In this document: piece by piece, positions 33,195 through 43,030 of the stretch | How the letters are laid out: every line of letters starts with the position of its first letter | Numbering within the stretch: the first letter of the stretch is position 1 | NCBI GenBank assembly: GCA_910584375.1 | Contig: CAJUAH010000013.1 | Location: 25,613 to 89,612 of the forward strand | Reading direction: 5' to 3' | From: an uncultured Acetatifactor sp. | GTDB lineage: Bacteria > Bacillota > Clostridia > Lachnospirales > Lachnospiraceae | DNA: 64,000 bases | Made by a program: the position numbers and the translations under genes | The notes under the pieces: model-generated | Databases searched by the model: none | Told to the model about the DNA's origin: nothing | Seen by the model: only the letters and a program-made list of their open reading frames with translations

Positions 33195-34933
33195 TTTCCG
33201 TCCCTCTCCAAAATCTGTTTTCCCTGCACCACGCCCCAGCCCAGGATACTGAAGTCCCTGTCCTCCTGCCCCGGCGCCATCCGCACTTCCACATGGTACT
33301 TTTTCCGCTCCCGCTCCCGGAAACAGATCAGGGCGTTACAGTGATTCCAGCCAATAACATGGGGATCGACAACCAGAACCTTCTCGCCGTCCACCCATAC
33401 CTCGGCGCAGCCCACCTGGCGGTCGGCGCTGTCCTTATACACCAGCAGCAGACTTTCACAGGTGATATCCATGACAAAGGGCCTGCCGCCTTCTGCCGCC
33501 CCTCCCCGGTACATCCAATTGTCCGGGAACTCACGGGTGCCCGCCAGATCCATATTCCGCTCCACCGCCTGGGTGTCTCCGTCCACATGGACGAAACCGC
33601 CGCAGTCGATTGCCGCCCCTTCCAGAGGATGCCTGCGATCCAGCAGCCGCACCTCGGCAAAGGCTCCGCCCAGCGGAGGCTGTACCCGCGCCGGATCCAG
33701 CGTATCCTCGTCCGCATCCTGGACGTCCACCGCCTGCAGCAGGCGCAGGAGACCGTCGGCCATGATCCTGTGCCCCGTGTTGGTGGGGTGATAGGAGTCG
33801 TAAAAGAACTGATTCTTGCTGACCACCCTGCCCTCGCCCGGCTTTTGGTAGAACTGTTCCACCACCGCGTCCCGGACGCTGACCATGGGCAGATCGTAAG
33901 CCCGGCCCACCGGGGACAGGCGCTCCTGCAGGTTGAAATCATTGGCAAACACCGCGAACAGCAGAATCACCGCCGGGCGGTTCTCCGCGCCGAGTATCTT
34001 CCGCACCAGGGAGTCGTAACACTCTCCCCTGGTCTCGTCCCCCTCGTCGTTGACGGCAAACTCCACCACCACCACATCCGGGGTTACTTTTCCGTCGTCC
34101 AGCACGTCCGTCTCATAGCGGATCATCCCCAGCTCTGAAGGAGTTCCCCCCACGCCCGCTTTCACGTAATGGACATTGTCGCTCAGCCCCCTGCCAGTCA
34201 GCTCGCAGAACCCGCAGAAGGTTCTGTACGCATAGCACTCGCTGTTAATAGGGATGGCGCCCGCTCCCTGGGTGATGGATCCGCCGATAAAGGCCACGGT
34301 CACATCCTCTCCCCTGCGGGCTTTGTCGATGGCCCTCTTGAGCCGGGCATTGTTGCCGGTCTGCACCGTGGCCCTGTCCACCATGCGCCTGTAGAGGGGC
34401 GAGTCAAAGTCCACCGGTTCCTCCTCTTCCACCTCCGGCGCGTCAAAGCCGTCCCGGAGATAAAAACGCACCGCCACCGTGGCCAGCGCTCCCGCGCAGG
34501 GAAACTCAAAACGTATCTGTCCGGGGATATCGTCGTCATCGGACCACGCACAGTTCTCCAGCTCCAGAATATGCTCCATGCCGTTGGCCTGCACCGGCAG
34601 CCGCAGCGTGGTACCCGAACCGTACACATCCCTGTGTCCGTACATCTGCAGGCAGAAATCCGCCGTCAGCTCCCTGTCATCCGCCTCCACCGTGACGCCG
34701 ATGCTGTGTACCAGACGCCGGAATCCCTCTGTGGTTTCCAGCAGTTTCAGCATCTCTTCGTCGGCGATGCCGCCCACCAGCCTGGCGCTGCTGAGCATCC
34801 GCCCGTCGTTCATATACAGGAACTGTACGCCTCTCCCGTCCGCCTGGGGCGAACCCGCGACGCTCTTGCCCCGCATTATGTAAAAACTCTTCCTCTTCTT
34901 TGTGGGATCCTTTGGTGCTTTTGGTCCTTCCAT
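33191..34933 (-). CDS. SGNH/GDSL-type esterase (candidate acetyl-xylan esterase)
   Basis: A 580-aa protein; ATG 34933 (a GTG three codons earlier is also possible) with GGGAG/GGAG upstream. SGNH blocks are present: FIGGSITQGAGA (catalytic Ser, block I), AGVGGTPSELG (Gly, block II), EFAVND (Asn, block III) and DSYHPTNTGH (Asp-x-x-His, block V). A beta-rich N-terminal domain of about 190 residues and a C-terminal beta domain flank the hydrolase core. Its place between GH8 and GH115 genes suggests removal of acetyl groups from xylo-oligosaccharides; this is inferred, not shown. No signal peptide. Confidence 0.85.
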   Translation of the reverse strand: MEGPKAPKDPTKKRKSFYIMRGKSVAGSPQADGRGVQFLYMNDGRMLSSARLVGGIADEEMLKLLETTEGFRRLVHSIGVTVEADDRELTADFCLQMYGHRDVYGSGTTLRLPVQANGMEHILELENCAWSDDDDIPGQIRFEFPCAGALATVAVRFYLRDGFDAPEVEEEEPVDFDSPLYRRMVDRATVQTGNNARLKRAIDKARRGEDVTVAFIGGSITQGAGAIPINSECYAYRTFCGFCELTGRGLSDNVHYVKAGVGGTPSELGMIRYETDVLDDGKVTPDVVVVEFAVNDEGDETRGECYDSLVRKILGAENRPAVILLFAVFANDFNLQERLSPVGRAYDLPMVSVRDAVVEQFYQKPGEGRVVSKNQFFYDSYHPTNTGHRIMADGLLRLLQAVDVQDADEDTLDPARVQPPLGGAFAEVRLLDRRHPLEGAAIDCGGFVHVDGDTQAVERNMDLAGTREFPDNWMYRGGAAEGGRPFVMDITCESLLLVYKDSADRQVGCAEVWVDGEKVLVVDPHVIGWNHCNALICFRERERKKYHVEVRMAPGQEDRDFSILGWGVVQGKQILERDGK

Positions 34934-34972
34934 GTTCTCCACTCTCCCGATCGTCTATATTTTACGGCAGTC

Positions 34973-36115
34973 CTACCAGATCCTGTAATTGCCGCTCAGC
35001 GCCAGAAACGCGAACATATACAGGCAGTTGTCATAGTATCTCCACTTGCCGGTACGCAGGGGCATCTTCCAGAAATGCTCCACCCACTCCCTGGCCAGCT
35101 CCCCCTGCGCCGCCAGTGATCCCTGGGCAGTGGTAGCTGTGATGCCGAAGGGATGCAGCGCCCGCTCGTCCGCGATCCGGCCGTCCACCTCGTAGATGTG
35201 ATAGCTGCCCCTGCGGCAGTCGTCTATCAGAAACTGCTGTATCCGGTCCGCCGCGGCCCGCTGTCCCACATCCACGCCGAACCACTCATAGTCCAGTCCG
35301 ATATTGGCGATCGTGCGGTAGGCATCGCTGAAGAACCAGTCGTGCCTGTCCCTGGTCCAGGGGATGGGACGGCTCATGGGACTGCCGTCAAACTCCGCGT
35401 ACTCCGCGCTCAGCCCCGTCACGGGATGGCTGGCTTTTGCCAGATATTCCCGGCTGGCCGCGGCAGCCTCCTTCCAGAACGCTCTGTCCTCCTCGTCCGC
35501 CCACAGCGCGAAAAGCTCGTAAAAATGAGGCAGATGATAGGAGGGATCCGTGTAGTCGATACCCGGCACAAACAGGATCTGGTGATTGTCCCTGTTCCAC
35601 ATGGGATGGCCCTTACGGCCGTTCTCCCCCTTGTGCAGGCAGGCCCGCAGAATCTCCCTGGCCTGCTGGGAGTATGCGAAAATCCCCTCTCCGTCTCCCC
35701 ATCTGTGGGAGGCGAAAAACAGCGCCATGGCGAAAAACTCTTCCCCGTCCGGGGCGGCGCCGTCGGCGTTCCTGCTGCCGTCCGTGCCGCAGGACCAGGC
35801 AAAATAGCCCTCGCTCCAGCCCTCGGTCATAAACATATATGTCTTGGCCCATTTCCAGATTCGGTCAAACTCTTCCTTCATGTCCAGCTGTACGCACATC
35901 ATCATGCCGTAGGACATGCCCTCGGTACGGGCGTCATTGTTGCCGGTGTCCTCCAGATATCCCATATCCTCACCCACGGGATGATAGATCCGCTCCTCCT
36001 CGCCGCCGTAGAAAAAGGTCCGAACAATCTCCGCCAGTTTCCTGTCGATCTCCTCCTGGGAGATCCCGATCTCCGCAAACAGGTTGCGGTAAGTTCTGTT
36101 TGTTACGTCGCCCAT
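34973..36115 (-). CDS. GH8 reducing-end xylose-releasing exo-oligoxylanase (Rex-type)
   Basis: A 380-aa protein. ATG 36115 is favoured because GGAGG lies eight bases upstream; earlier in-frame starts fall on or inside that site. Family 8 hallmarks: Glu65 in DARTEGMSYGMM (general acid) and the RHDWFFSDAYRT segment that holds the conserved Asp base. Length and motifs match the known cytoplasmic Rex enzymes, which release xylose from the reducing end of short xylo-oligosaccharides. No signal peptide. It is the first gene of the second xylan operon, facing the AraC gene at 36305. Confidence 0.92.
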   Translation of the reverse strand: MGDVTNRTYRNLFAEIGISQEEIDRKLAEIVRTFFYGGEEERIYHPVGEDMGYLEDTGNNDARTEGMSYGMMMCVQLDMKEEFDRIWKWAKTYMFMTEGWSEGYFAWSCGTDGSRNADGAAPDGEEFFAMALFFASHRWGDGEGIFAYSQQAREILRACLHKGENGRKGHPMWNRDNHQILFVPGIDYTDPSYHLPHFYELFALWADEEDRAFWKEAAAASREYLAKASHPVTGLSAEYAEFDGSPMSRPIPWTRDRHDWFFSDAYRTIANIGLDYEWFGVDVGQRAAADRIQQFLIDDCRRGSYHIYEVDGRIADERALHPFGITATTAQGSLAAQGELAREWVEHFWKMPLRTGKWRYYDNCLYMFAFLALSGNYRIW

Positions 36116-36151
36116 AGTCATATCCTCCGTCAAAAGATAGTCTTATGGATA

Positions 36152-36180
36152 ATTATAGTCTTTTCCGGGGGGGAAAATCT
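36152..36180 (-). promoter_or_regulatory. Probable promoter of the GH8-led operon
   Basis: On the minus strand GACTATAATTATCC contains a perfect -10 TATAAT (36157-36152) about 37 bases before the GH8 start. The -35 position (36180-36175, AGATTT) is poor, as expected for an activator-dependent promoter. The -10 context GACTATAATTA is the same as at the other AraC-facing operon (19437-19465). Confidence 0.5.
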
Positions 36181-36247
36181 CTTTAAAGTTTGTCATAAAC
36201 TAATCATTTCTTGCTAATTTCTGCCCGGCTTGCCTTTGGGGTTCTGA

Positions 36248-36276
36248 TTGACCGGGGGATGGAGATGGAGTATACT
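36248..36276 (+). promoter_or_regulatory. Sigma-70-type promoter of the second AraC gene
   Basis: TTGACC (36248-36253), a 17-base spacer, then TATACT (36271-36276), followed 20 bases later by the GGAGG site and ATG of the AraC gene. This is a near-consensus promoter, so basal expression of the regulator is likely. Confidence 0.72.
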
Positions 36277-36304
36277 AAAGCAAATATATCCCCGGAGGCT
36301 TCCC

Positions 36305-37288
36305 ATGAACATCATTCATTTTGTCGGTTACAGTGCCGTGCATACGTCCGATTTTCTGTTTGAAATGACGCCCGCGCCGCTTGATCAGTATACGCTGCTG
36401 CTGGTATTTACGCCGGTACAGTTCCTGCTGGAAGGCCAGTGGCAGGAGTTTCCCGCCGGGACGGCCATCCTCTACGCCCCCGGCCAGCCCATCTGCTACC
36501 GCGCCTGCCGGGAAACTTATCAGAACGACTGGATACGCTTTTCCACAGACGAACCGCTGGTGACGCAGTTCCCCCTGACCGGCGTCCCCTTTCCCGTATC
36601 CGACACGGAATACTGCCATCTCCTGTTCAAGCTGCTGACCTGGGAGAGTTCCCTGACCTCCGCGGACAGCGGCAGCGATCTGGCCGTCTCCAATCTGCTG
36701 CAGACTCTGTTTCTGAGGCTCGGCCAGGACACCGCCCGCCGGGAGGCGAGTCCCTACGCCTCGCAGCTGCTCCGCCTGCGTAAAAAGATCTACAACAGCC
36801 CTCACCATCCCTGGAACATTCAGGCCATGGCGCGGGAGCTGCATCTGAGCGCCGGTTATCTGCAGATCCTGTACCGGAAGATGTTCGGCGTATCCTGCAT
36901 GGACGACGTGATCGCGGGCAGGATCCGAAAAGCCAGGGAACAGCTGGCCTACACGGAGAAACCCGTCTCAGAGGTCGCCGACGCCTGCGGCTATCACAAT
37001 GTGGAACATTTCTGCCGCCAGTTTCGCCAGCAGACGGGCATGACCCCCAGCGCCTTCCGTCGGGGATTCTCAGGCGCGTCCGTCCTTCCCGCCGGCGCCC
37101 CGGGCAAAGCGGCGGCAAAAAAAGAGACGTCTCCGGAGATAGGCTCCGAAACCGCCCCTTATACCAAATATCCCGACACCGCTCCTTTTATCAGTCTGTC
37201 GCACTATAATATAGCGGGATCGGATATACCGTCTGACGCTCTGGATCCCGACGGGAATATTCCCCCGCCCCGTATTCCGGATCGCTGA
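36305..37288 (+). CDS. AraC-family transcriptional regulator
   Basis: A 327-aa protein with ATG 36305 behind GGAGG. The N-terminal 150 residues are a cupin-like sensor (LLVFTPVQFLLEGQWQEFPA, TAILYAPGQPICYR). Residues about 170-265 hold the two AraC helix-turn-helix units (IQAMARELHLSAGYLQILYRK and VSEVADACGYHNVEHFCRQF, then TPSAFRR). The last 55 residues are a Pro/Ala-rich tail of unknown use. It stands divergent from the GH8-SGNH-GH115-exporter operon and probably controls it. Its stop codon lies 4 bases from the end of the convergent GH43 gene. Confidence 0.92.
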   Translation: MNIIHFVGYSAVHTSDFLFEMTPAPLDQYTLLLVFTPVQFLLEGQWQEFPAGTAILYAPGQPICYRACRETYQNDWIRFSTDEPLVTQFPLTGVPFPVSDTEYCHLLFKLLTWESSLTSADSGSDLAVSNLLQTLFLRLGQDTARREASPYASQLLRLRKKIYNSPHHPWNIQAMARELHLSAGYLQILYRKMFGVSCMDDVIAGRIRKAREQLAYTEKPVSEVADACGYHNVEHFCRQFRQQTGMTPSAFRRGFSGASVLPAGAPGKAAAKKETSPEIGSETAPYTKYPDTAPFISLSHYNIAGSDIPSDALDPDGNIPPPRIPDR

Positions 37289-37292
37289 ACCC

Positions 37293-39173
37293 CTATTTCA
37301 GTATCAGGCTGGTCCTGACTTGCCGGAAAGCCTCCCGCAGATCCGTCTCCTCCGTCATATCCAGCACGGGGGCTCCGTCCACGTCAAAATGCACCCGGCG
37401 GATACCGCTGCTGCGCGCCCCGTCCGTGCCGGGACGGGCGTGGTAAGTATTCCAGACGTTGCCATCCGTATCCTCCACATAGGCGTTGTGCCCGGTTCCG
37501 TACTCTCCCTCCACGCTGCGGGAAGTAAGAATCGGATAATTGTTCTTGCGCCAGCTCTCCCGGCGCAGCAGATCCCTGCCCCGCTCTGTGACCAGATAGC
37601 TCACCACATAGGAAGTGTCCACCGCGGCGGCGGAAAAAGTCACATACAGCTTATCTCCCACCGGCAGCGCATAGGGGCCTTCCTCCACAAAGGTATGATT
37701 GTTGGCCCAGCCATAGTCGGGCTTGGAGAGCAGCACCGGCTCGGAGGCCAGCCGCCAAGGCTGCCGCCGGTCCAGGCGGGCAATATACAGCCAGGCCCCC
37801 AGATCTTCCGGCAAAAACTGCCGCTGGGACCAGATCACATAATATTCTCCCTCCCAGAGAAAACAGGTCATATCAAGCGAGATCGTCCTGCCCGCCTCGC
37901 ACAGGTCGCTGCCGTCCGCCCGGACGATCCTGCGGGGAGCCGACCAGTCCTCCCGCCGGACAGGGCTGCCGCCCTCACGCAGAGCCATGATATGGCTCTC
38001 CTCCTCATAAAACGGACCCGGTGTGGCGGCGTGGAATATGTACAGCCGCCCCTCGATCTCATGAAACTCGGGAGCCCACAGCAATCCGCCGATCCCCTCA
38101 TAGGTCTCCGAATCCAGCAGCAGGATCTCCTCCGCCGCGGCCAGTCCCTCCAGAGTATCCGCCTCCCGTATATACAGCGTGTGATTGTTGTCCGCATCGT
38201 TGGTGGCAATAAAATAGTACTTCCCGTTCCAGCGGGTCACACAGGGATCCGCCCGGTTATACGCCACCGGGAACGGAAACCACGGGCGGTATATCTCCCC
38301 GCAGACCACTCTCCTGCCCCCGTGCGACAGATCCAGTCCCTCCAGATTCCAGTCCACGCGTTTTTCGCAGGATGTTCCGTCACTGTAGCGCGCCACCGCC
38401 CGCTGCCCGTCAAGGGCCTGCCGCACCCGGCGCAGGCGCTCCTCGGAAGTATCCGCTCCATGCAGATCCACCTCCACCTCTCTGGGCACTTCCACTCCGG
38501 TATTGACAGGCGTCAGCAGCTTGCAGCGCAGATACCAGGCCTCCCGCTCTCCGATCTCCAGGGCGCAGCCGGGCACGGCCCCCTCTATATGCGCCGCCTG
38601 GGAGAGCTCTTTCTCCCCGTTTCCGGGAAAGCCGCCCAGTATATTGTCATCGCTGTCGGGATCCGCGATACAGGACATAAGCGGCTCGCAGCCCTCGGGG
38701 CCTTCTTCCAGCACAGCCAGAGGATACAGAGCCTGATAACAGCAGCCGTCCCGCTCCTGCCAGCACAGCAGATAGCAGCCTCTCTTTTCATCATAGCGAA
38801 CCTTCACCCAGTCCACATACTGCTCCCCCAGCCGCAGCAAACCCAGTTCCCTGTAGACCACAAGATCCCGGGAGGTCCACAGCAGGATACTGCCCCGACT
38901 GGAAACGTCGTCCTCCCCGTCCCCGCATATCCGCACCGCCGCCACTCCGTAGCCGCCGCCGCTCAGAGGAAAGATCCAGGGGCTCCTGAGGCTCATGGGG
39001 CTTAAGGATCCGTTCTCCTTTTCCACGGCCAGCGCAAACAGCACGCCGCTGTTGTGGTTCAGGGGCCGGAAAAATTCTCCCTCCAAAAGCGCCAGGTGCA
39101 TGCTGTATGCCAGCCTGGGGTCATAGAGGACATTGTCGATAGGTAAACGGGTATAACATAACAGTCTGCTCAT
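37293..39173 (-). CDS. GH43-like glycosidase with extended N-terminal domain
   Basis: A 626-aa protein, ribosome site AAGGGGG. The C-terminal half (about residues 300-610) is the GH43 propeller: NRADPCVTRW (base Asp), ISLDMTCFLW (modulator Asp), EEGPYALPVGDKLYVTFS (acid Glu). The first 250-300 residues are similar in outline to the start of the 462-aa GH43 at 43031-44419 (LNHNSGVLFA versus LNQGYGMLYA, then an ILLWTSRDLVVY-like motif), suggesting a shared, partly degenerate extra blade domain, here longer. No signal peptide. It is the last gene of the third glycosidase cluster. Substrate specificity is not assigned. Confidence 0.8.
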   Translation of the reverse strand: MSRLLCYTRLPIDNVLYDPRLAYSMHLALLEGEFFRPLNHNSGVLFALAVEKENGSLSPMSLRSPWIFPLSGGGYGVAAVRICGDGEDDVSSRGSILLWTSRDLVVYRELGLLRLGEQYVDWVKVRYDEKRGCYLLCWQERDGCCYQALYPLAVLEEGPEGCEPLMSCIADPDSDDNILGGFPGNGEKELSQAAHIEGAVPGCALEIGEREAWYLRCKLLTPVNTGVEVPREVEVDLHGADTSEERLRRVRQALDGQRAVARYSDGTSCEKRVDWNLEGLDLSHGGRRVVCGEIYRPWFPFPVAYNRADPCVTRWNGKYYFIATNDADNNHTLYIREADTLEGLAAAEEILLLDSETYEGIGGLLWAPEFHEIEGRLYIFHAATPGPFYEEESHIMALREGGSPVRREDWSAPRRIVRADGSDLCEAGRTISLDMTCFLWEGEYYVIWSQRQFLPEDLGAWLYIARLDRRQPWRLASEPVLLSKPDYGWANNHTFVEEGPYALPVGDKLYVTFSAAAVDTSYVVSYLVTERGRDLLRRESWRKNNYPILTSRSVEGEYGTGHNAYVEDTDGNVWNTYHARPGTDGARSSGIRRVHFDVDGAPVLDMTEETDLREAFRQVRTSLILK

Positions 39174-39184
39174 ATTTTTCCCCC

Positions 39185-40945
39185 TTACTCCTGCGTCCTG
39201 CGGGCGATAAGGTCCTCTCCCGCCTTGACAAACTGCCAGCCGGACAGTTCATAGGAATCGCCTTCCCCGCAATAAAAGACAAAATACAGGTCATGTACGC
39301 CCGTGACCTCCTGATCCAGCTCCGCCTCATAGACCGCAAAGCCTTCCCCGTCTCCCTGGGCCGCGCCCAAAGGCACATAGCCCAACGCCTGTCCCTGGGG
39401 ACTGTCGAGCCGCACCTGGATCAGGCCCGTCGTCTTCTCTCTGCAGCGGGCGGTTATCCGCAGCGCCCGGGGAGCGGTATCCCCCAGATCCACACCCTGC
39501 ACTTTGAAAAAGTCTCCGCTGTCGATGGAGGACAGAGCCATGCGTCCCCCATTGTCCAGGGCCACTGTGTCCAGACCGCCCTGCATGGCCATGGTGACGG
39601 CGCTTATCTCCCGGTAGGGATCAAGAGTTCCCAACTGCTGCCTCCCCCTCACGGTCAGAGGGATCCTGCCGATGGTTCCGTCCTCTCCCATTACAAAGCT
39701 GTCCACATGGGTACAGCGATAGCCCTTTTCCACACCCATATTCTTTTCCAGCGTGCGGGCGTGATAAGCGATATACCAATTGTCCTTGAAACTAAAGACA
39801 CAGTGATGATTATTACCGTACAGGCCGTTTAACTTGCCGGGATTCTCCAGGATCACCTCTTTGAAGGTGAAAGGCCCCATGGGGCTGTCACTCTCCAGGC
39901 TGGCGATCTCCGCGTTGTGGAAGCCATAAGTCGCGGTTCCCTCCGCATCCACCTGCCAGTTGGTGCAATATGTATAATAATACTTGTTATTATATTTGTG
40001 TATGCCGGAATCTTCAAACAGATAGGGCACGTCTATGGGCCTGGGATCGCCCTTTAAGCTGATCATGTCCTCCCCCAGCTCCACCACTCTGGCGGTGCCG
40101 GGCGCAGCCGCTTTGCCCTCCGGCACCCCGCCGCCGAAGTACAGATAAGCCCTTCCGTCGTCGTCCACCAGTACCGCCGGGTCAAAGAGCCACAGCACCT
40201 CGGCGCAGGTGGGCGTCTGTCTGGTCACCAGCCCGTGGCCGAGAGGATCGGTGAAGGGGCCCGTGGGGCTGTCCGCCGTCAGCACGCCGATGCCGCCGCC
40301 CCCGTCGGCGAAGTAGAGAAAGAATTTATCCTGCCCGTCGATATTTTTCCAGGCCGCGGCCGGAGCCCAGGAATTGTTGGCCCACCTGGCCGCTCCCCCG
40401 CTGCCCCCCACCTCGATGGAACCGTGGTCGGTAAAATTTGCCATGTCCGCAGTGGAGATCACATTGATGCTGCGTATCTTGCCGTATGTGTTCTCCTGCA
40501 CCTCGTCGCCCTGGTACTCAAAAGCGTCCGCCGTCATATAGAAATAGACCCTGCCGTCGTATTCCATGGCATAGGGATCGGCCCCAAAACGCTGTGTCAT
40601 CAGCGGGTTGGCGTCCCCCGGTCCCTTGTAGCTCTCTGTCAGTTTCATGTCCTGAAAATAAGTCTCGTACTCGCCGTTCATGTTGCTCTCTTCCTCCTGA
40701 CCGTCCGCTCCGGTTCCTGCAGGGAGTCCATTCTCCTCGGAGTTTCCCTTCTCCCCGGCGTTATCCTCCGCTCCGGTTCCTGCGGAGATTCCTCCTTCTC
40801 CGGGAGATTCCTCCGCTCCGGTTCCGGTGAGGGCTCCGTTTTCTTCGGAGGATTCCTGCCACGCGGGCTCCCCGGCGCCGCAGCCGGTCAGCGCCAGGCA
40901 CAGAGCCAGCGCCGCAGCCCCTCTTTTCCATCCCTTATTCCCCAT
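39185..40945 (-). CDS. Surface lipoprotein GH43 with C-terminal CBM6-like domain
   Basis: A 586-aa protein starting at ATG 40945 (GGGAGAT upstream). Signal with lipobox LALTGC (Cys22), then an acidic Gly/Glu-rich linker with three AGTGAE/AGTGAD repeats. GH43 catalytic residues are in FGADPYAMEY (base Asp), LFDPAVLVDDDG (modulator Asp) and YLFEDSGIHKYNNKYYYTY (acid Glu). The last 130 residues resemble CBM6 (GLIQVRLDSPQG, VTGVHDLYFVFY). It is the only glycosidase in the window with an export signal, so it can trim arabinoxylan or similar polymers at the cell surface before uptake. Confidence 0.9.
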   Translation of the reverse strand: MGNKGWKRGAAALALCLALTGCGAGEPAWQESSEENGALTGTGAEESPGEGGISAGTGAEDNAGEKGNSEENGLPAGTGADGQEEESNMNGEYETYFQDMKLTESYKGPGDANPLMTQRFGADPYAMEYDGRVYFYMTADAFEYQGDEVQENTYGKIRSINVISTADMANFTDHGSIEVGGSGGAARWANNSWAPAAAWKNIDGQDKFFLYFADGGGGIGVLTADSPTGPFTDPLGHGLVTRQTPTCAEVLWLFDPAVLVDDDGRAYLYFGGGVPEGKAAAPGTARVVELGEDMISLKGDPRPIDVPYLFEDSGIHKYNNKYYYTYCTNWQVDAEGTATYGFHNAEIASLESDSPMGPFTFKEVILENPGKLNGLYGNNHHCVFSFKDNWYIAYHARTLEKNMGVEKGYRCTHVDSFVMGEDGTIGRIPLTVRGRQQLGTLDPYREISAVTMAMQGGLDTVALDNGGRMALSSIDSGDFFKVQGVDLGDTAPRALRITARCREKTTGLIQVRLDSPQGQALGYVPLGAAQGDGEGFAVYEAELDQEVTGVHDLYFVFYCGEGDSYELSGWQFVKAGEDLIARRTQE

Positions 40946-41012
40946 ATCTCCCGCTCCAACCTTTCCCTGTACCCATAGAACTGTCTGTTCTCTATCTGTC
41001 CAGGCCCGGCCC

Positions 41013-43001
41013 TCACACGCCGCCTTTAAAACATTGCAGCACTTCCGCGCCCTCCCTGGCAAAGACGATATACTCGTCCAGCTCCGCGTGGCAGACCAGC
41101 CAGCGGCCGCCCTCCTCCACATGGCCGTCCCGGGTCAGCACCCATCTGCCCGCGGGCAGATACACCCGGCGCTCCACCGCGCCCTGCTCACAGATGGGAG
41201 CCACCAGCAGATCAGCGCCGTAAAAGTACTGATCCTCCAGCGTATAGCACTGTTCATCCTCCGGGAACTCCCAGAACATGGGCCGCATTACCGGCGCGCC
41301 GGTGCGGCTGGCCTCGTCCATATAGTAACATGTGTAATCTTTCAATCGCTCCCGCAGCTCGATCAGGTCTTTCAGGATCGGGTAGGCGCGCTCTCCAAAA
41401 CTCCAGATCTCGTTGTCGCCGCCGCTGGCCTCCTTGACGCCGGGATGGCGATGCCTGTGCCAGGAGGGGCGCAGTCTGGAACCGTGGAGCCGCATCACCG
41501 GACAGAACACGCCGAACTGGAACCACCTGACGATCAGCTCCCGGAAGTACTCGCTGTCTATATCGCCGCCGAAGAAACCGCCAATGTCCGAGTTCCACCA
41601 GGGAATGCCGCACATGCCCATGGACAGGCCGCTCTCTATACTCATCCTCAGATTGTGAAAGCTGGAAGCTATGTCCCCGTTCCACACGATGGCGCCAAAG
41701 CGCTGGCTGCCGGGATAGGCCGCCCGGGTCAGGGAGACGATCTCCTCCTCCCCCTCCTCCCGCAATCCGTCATAGAAGGTTTTTGCATAATAATAGGGGT
41801 ACATCTGAGCCACCTGAGCGCCGTTGCCCAGATAGTATTTCAGGTGTCCCGGCTGCTGGGGATGCACCTCCGGCTCCGCCTCGTCCAGCCAGAAAGTCCG
41901 GATCCCGTGGCGGTAATAATTCTCTTTTACCCTGTCCCACACAAATCTGCGGGTCTCCGGGTTCATGGGGTCGATAAAGGTCTGCTGCCCGTAAAAGTCA
42001 AAGGTGCCGAACTGCCCGTTCTCGGTGCGCACCAACATGTTGCCCTCGCTCATCTCCACGTAATTCTCACTGGCGGGATTGATGGTGGGCCAGATGGACA
42101 CCACCGGACGGATGCCCAGCTCCTCCAGCTCCCGGCACATGGCAGTCGGATCCGGCCAGTACGCGGGATCAAACTTCCACTCCCCCTGCTCGGTCCAGTG
42201 GAAATAGTCTATGACGATGGCGTCGATGGGGATCCCCCTCCTCCTGTACTCCCGGGCCACCTCCAGCAGATCCTCCTGGCTCTCATAGCGCAGCTTGCAC
42301 TGCCAGAACCCCGCCGCCCAGCGGGGGAACTTCGGCGCGTAACCCGTCAGGTCGCAGTACCTTGCCATGGTCTGGGCGGGCGTCTCCCCGGCGTAGATAA
42401 AATAATCCGCCTGATAAGCGCTGTCCGCCACAAACATGGTGTGGTTGCGGGTGGTCTCACAGCGGCCCGGAGCGGGATTGTTCCAGAAAAAGCCGTATCC
42501 CAGGGAGGAGTACAGCACCGGCAGGGTGGACTTGGTGTTGTAATGGATGATCTGGCAGGTGCTGCCCTTGCGGTCGAACAGGTCTTCCTGCTCCTGGCCC
42601 ATGCCGTAGAAATGTTCCCCCTCGTTGGCGTCAAAGATCACTTTGACCTGGTAATGGTCTCCCTCCACATGCATGTTGCGGTTGGTATAGTCCCCCTCGA
42701 AACGGGTGCGCAGGATCTGTTTTCCCTGGCGAAAATAGGTGATGACGCCGCCGTACCAGGGGTTTCCCGCCTCTATGGTGGCGCTGACCATGCCGTTTAC
42801 GATGGTGGCATGGCTCTCGTCCCCGGACGTCACGCATTCGTCCGCCGTGGCGGGTTCCAGCACCGTCCACTTCTCCTCGGAGATCCGGCCGTTTTTCGTG
42901 CTGCGGCAGCGCAGGCAGTCCCTGCCGTAAGGCTCTATGACGGTCAGTTCGTCCCGGCGCTGAAATATAAGCTTTTTATTTTCTATGCGGATCTTTCCCA
43001 T
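41013..43001 (-). CDS. GH31 family glycosidase (alpha-xylosidase type)
   Basis: A 662-aa protein with ATG 43001 behind AAAGGAG. Catalytic residues of GH31 are visible: nucleophile Asp373 in TFWLDEAEPE and acid/base Asp442 in VWNGDIASSF; the ID-YFHW segment and FPRWAAGFWQCKLRY also fit the family. The WLDEAEPE form is typical of the alpha-xylosidase-like branch rather than of alpha-glucosidases. N-terminal beta-sandwich present, no signal peptide. Clustered with GH43 genes, it may remove alpha-linked xylose from imported oligosaccharides such as xyloglucan fragments. Confidence 0.9.
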   Translation of the reverse strand: MGKIRIENKKLIFQRRDELTVIEPYGRDCLRCRSTKNGRISEEKWTVLEPATADECVTSGDESHATIVNGMVSATIEAGNPWYGGVITYFRQGKQILRTRFEGDYTNRNMHVEGDHYQVKVIFDANEGEHFYGMGQEQEDLFDRKGSTCQIIHYNTKSTLPVLYSSLGYGFFWNNPAPGRCETTRNHTMFVADSAYQADYFIYAGETPAQTMARYCDLTGYAPKFPRWAAGFWQCKLRYESQEDLLEVAREYRRRGIPIDAIVIDYFHWTEQGEWKFDPAYWPDPTAMCRELEELGIRPVVSIWPTINPASENYVEMSEGNMLVRTENGQFGTFDFYGQQTFIDPMNPETRRFVWDRVKENYYRHGIRTFWLDEAEPEVHPQQPGHLKYYLGNGAQVAQMYPYYYAKTFYDGLREEGEEEIVSLTRAAYPGSQRFGAIVWNGDIASSFHNLRMSIESGLSMGMCGIPWWNSDIGGFFGGDIDSEYFRELIVRWFQFGVFCPVMRLHGSRLRPSWHRHRHPGVKEASGGDNEIWSFGERAYPILKDLIELRERLKDYTCYYMDEASRTGAPVMRPMFWEFPEDEQCYTLEDQYFYGADLLVAPICEQGAVERRVYLPAGRWVLTRDGHVEEGGRWLVCHAELDEYIVFAREGAEVLQCFKGGV

Positions 43002-43030
43002 GTGTTTTCTCCTTTCGAGGAATCGCAAAA

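Noticed and set aside
40700..40860. Repeats in the linker of the GH43 lipoprotein taken as a CRISPR-like array
   Set aside because: They are short, irregular, in frame and encode an acidic Gly/Glu linker; no spacer-repeat regularity and no cas genes.
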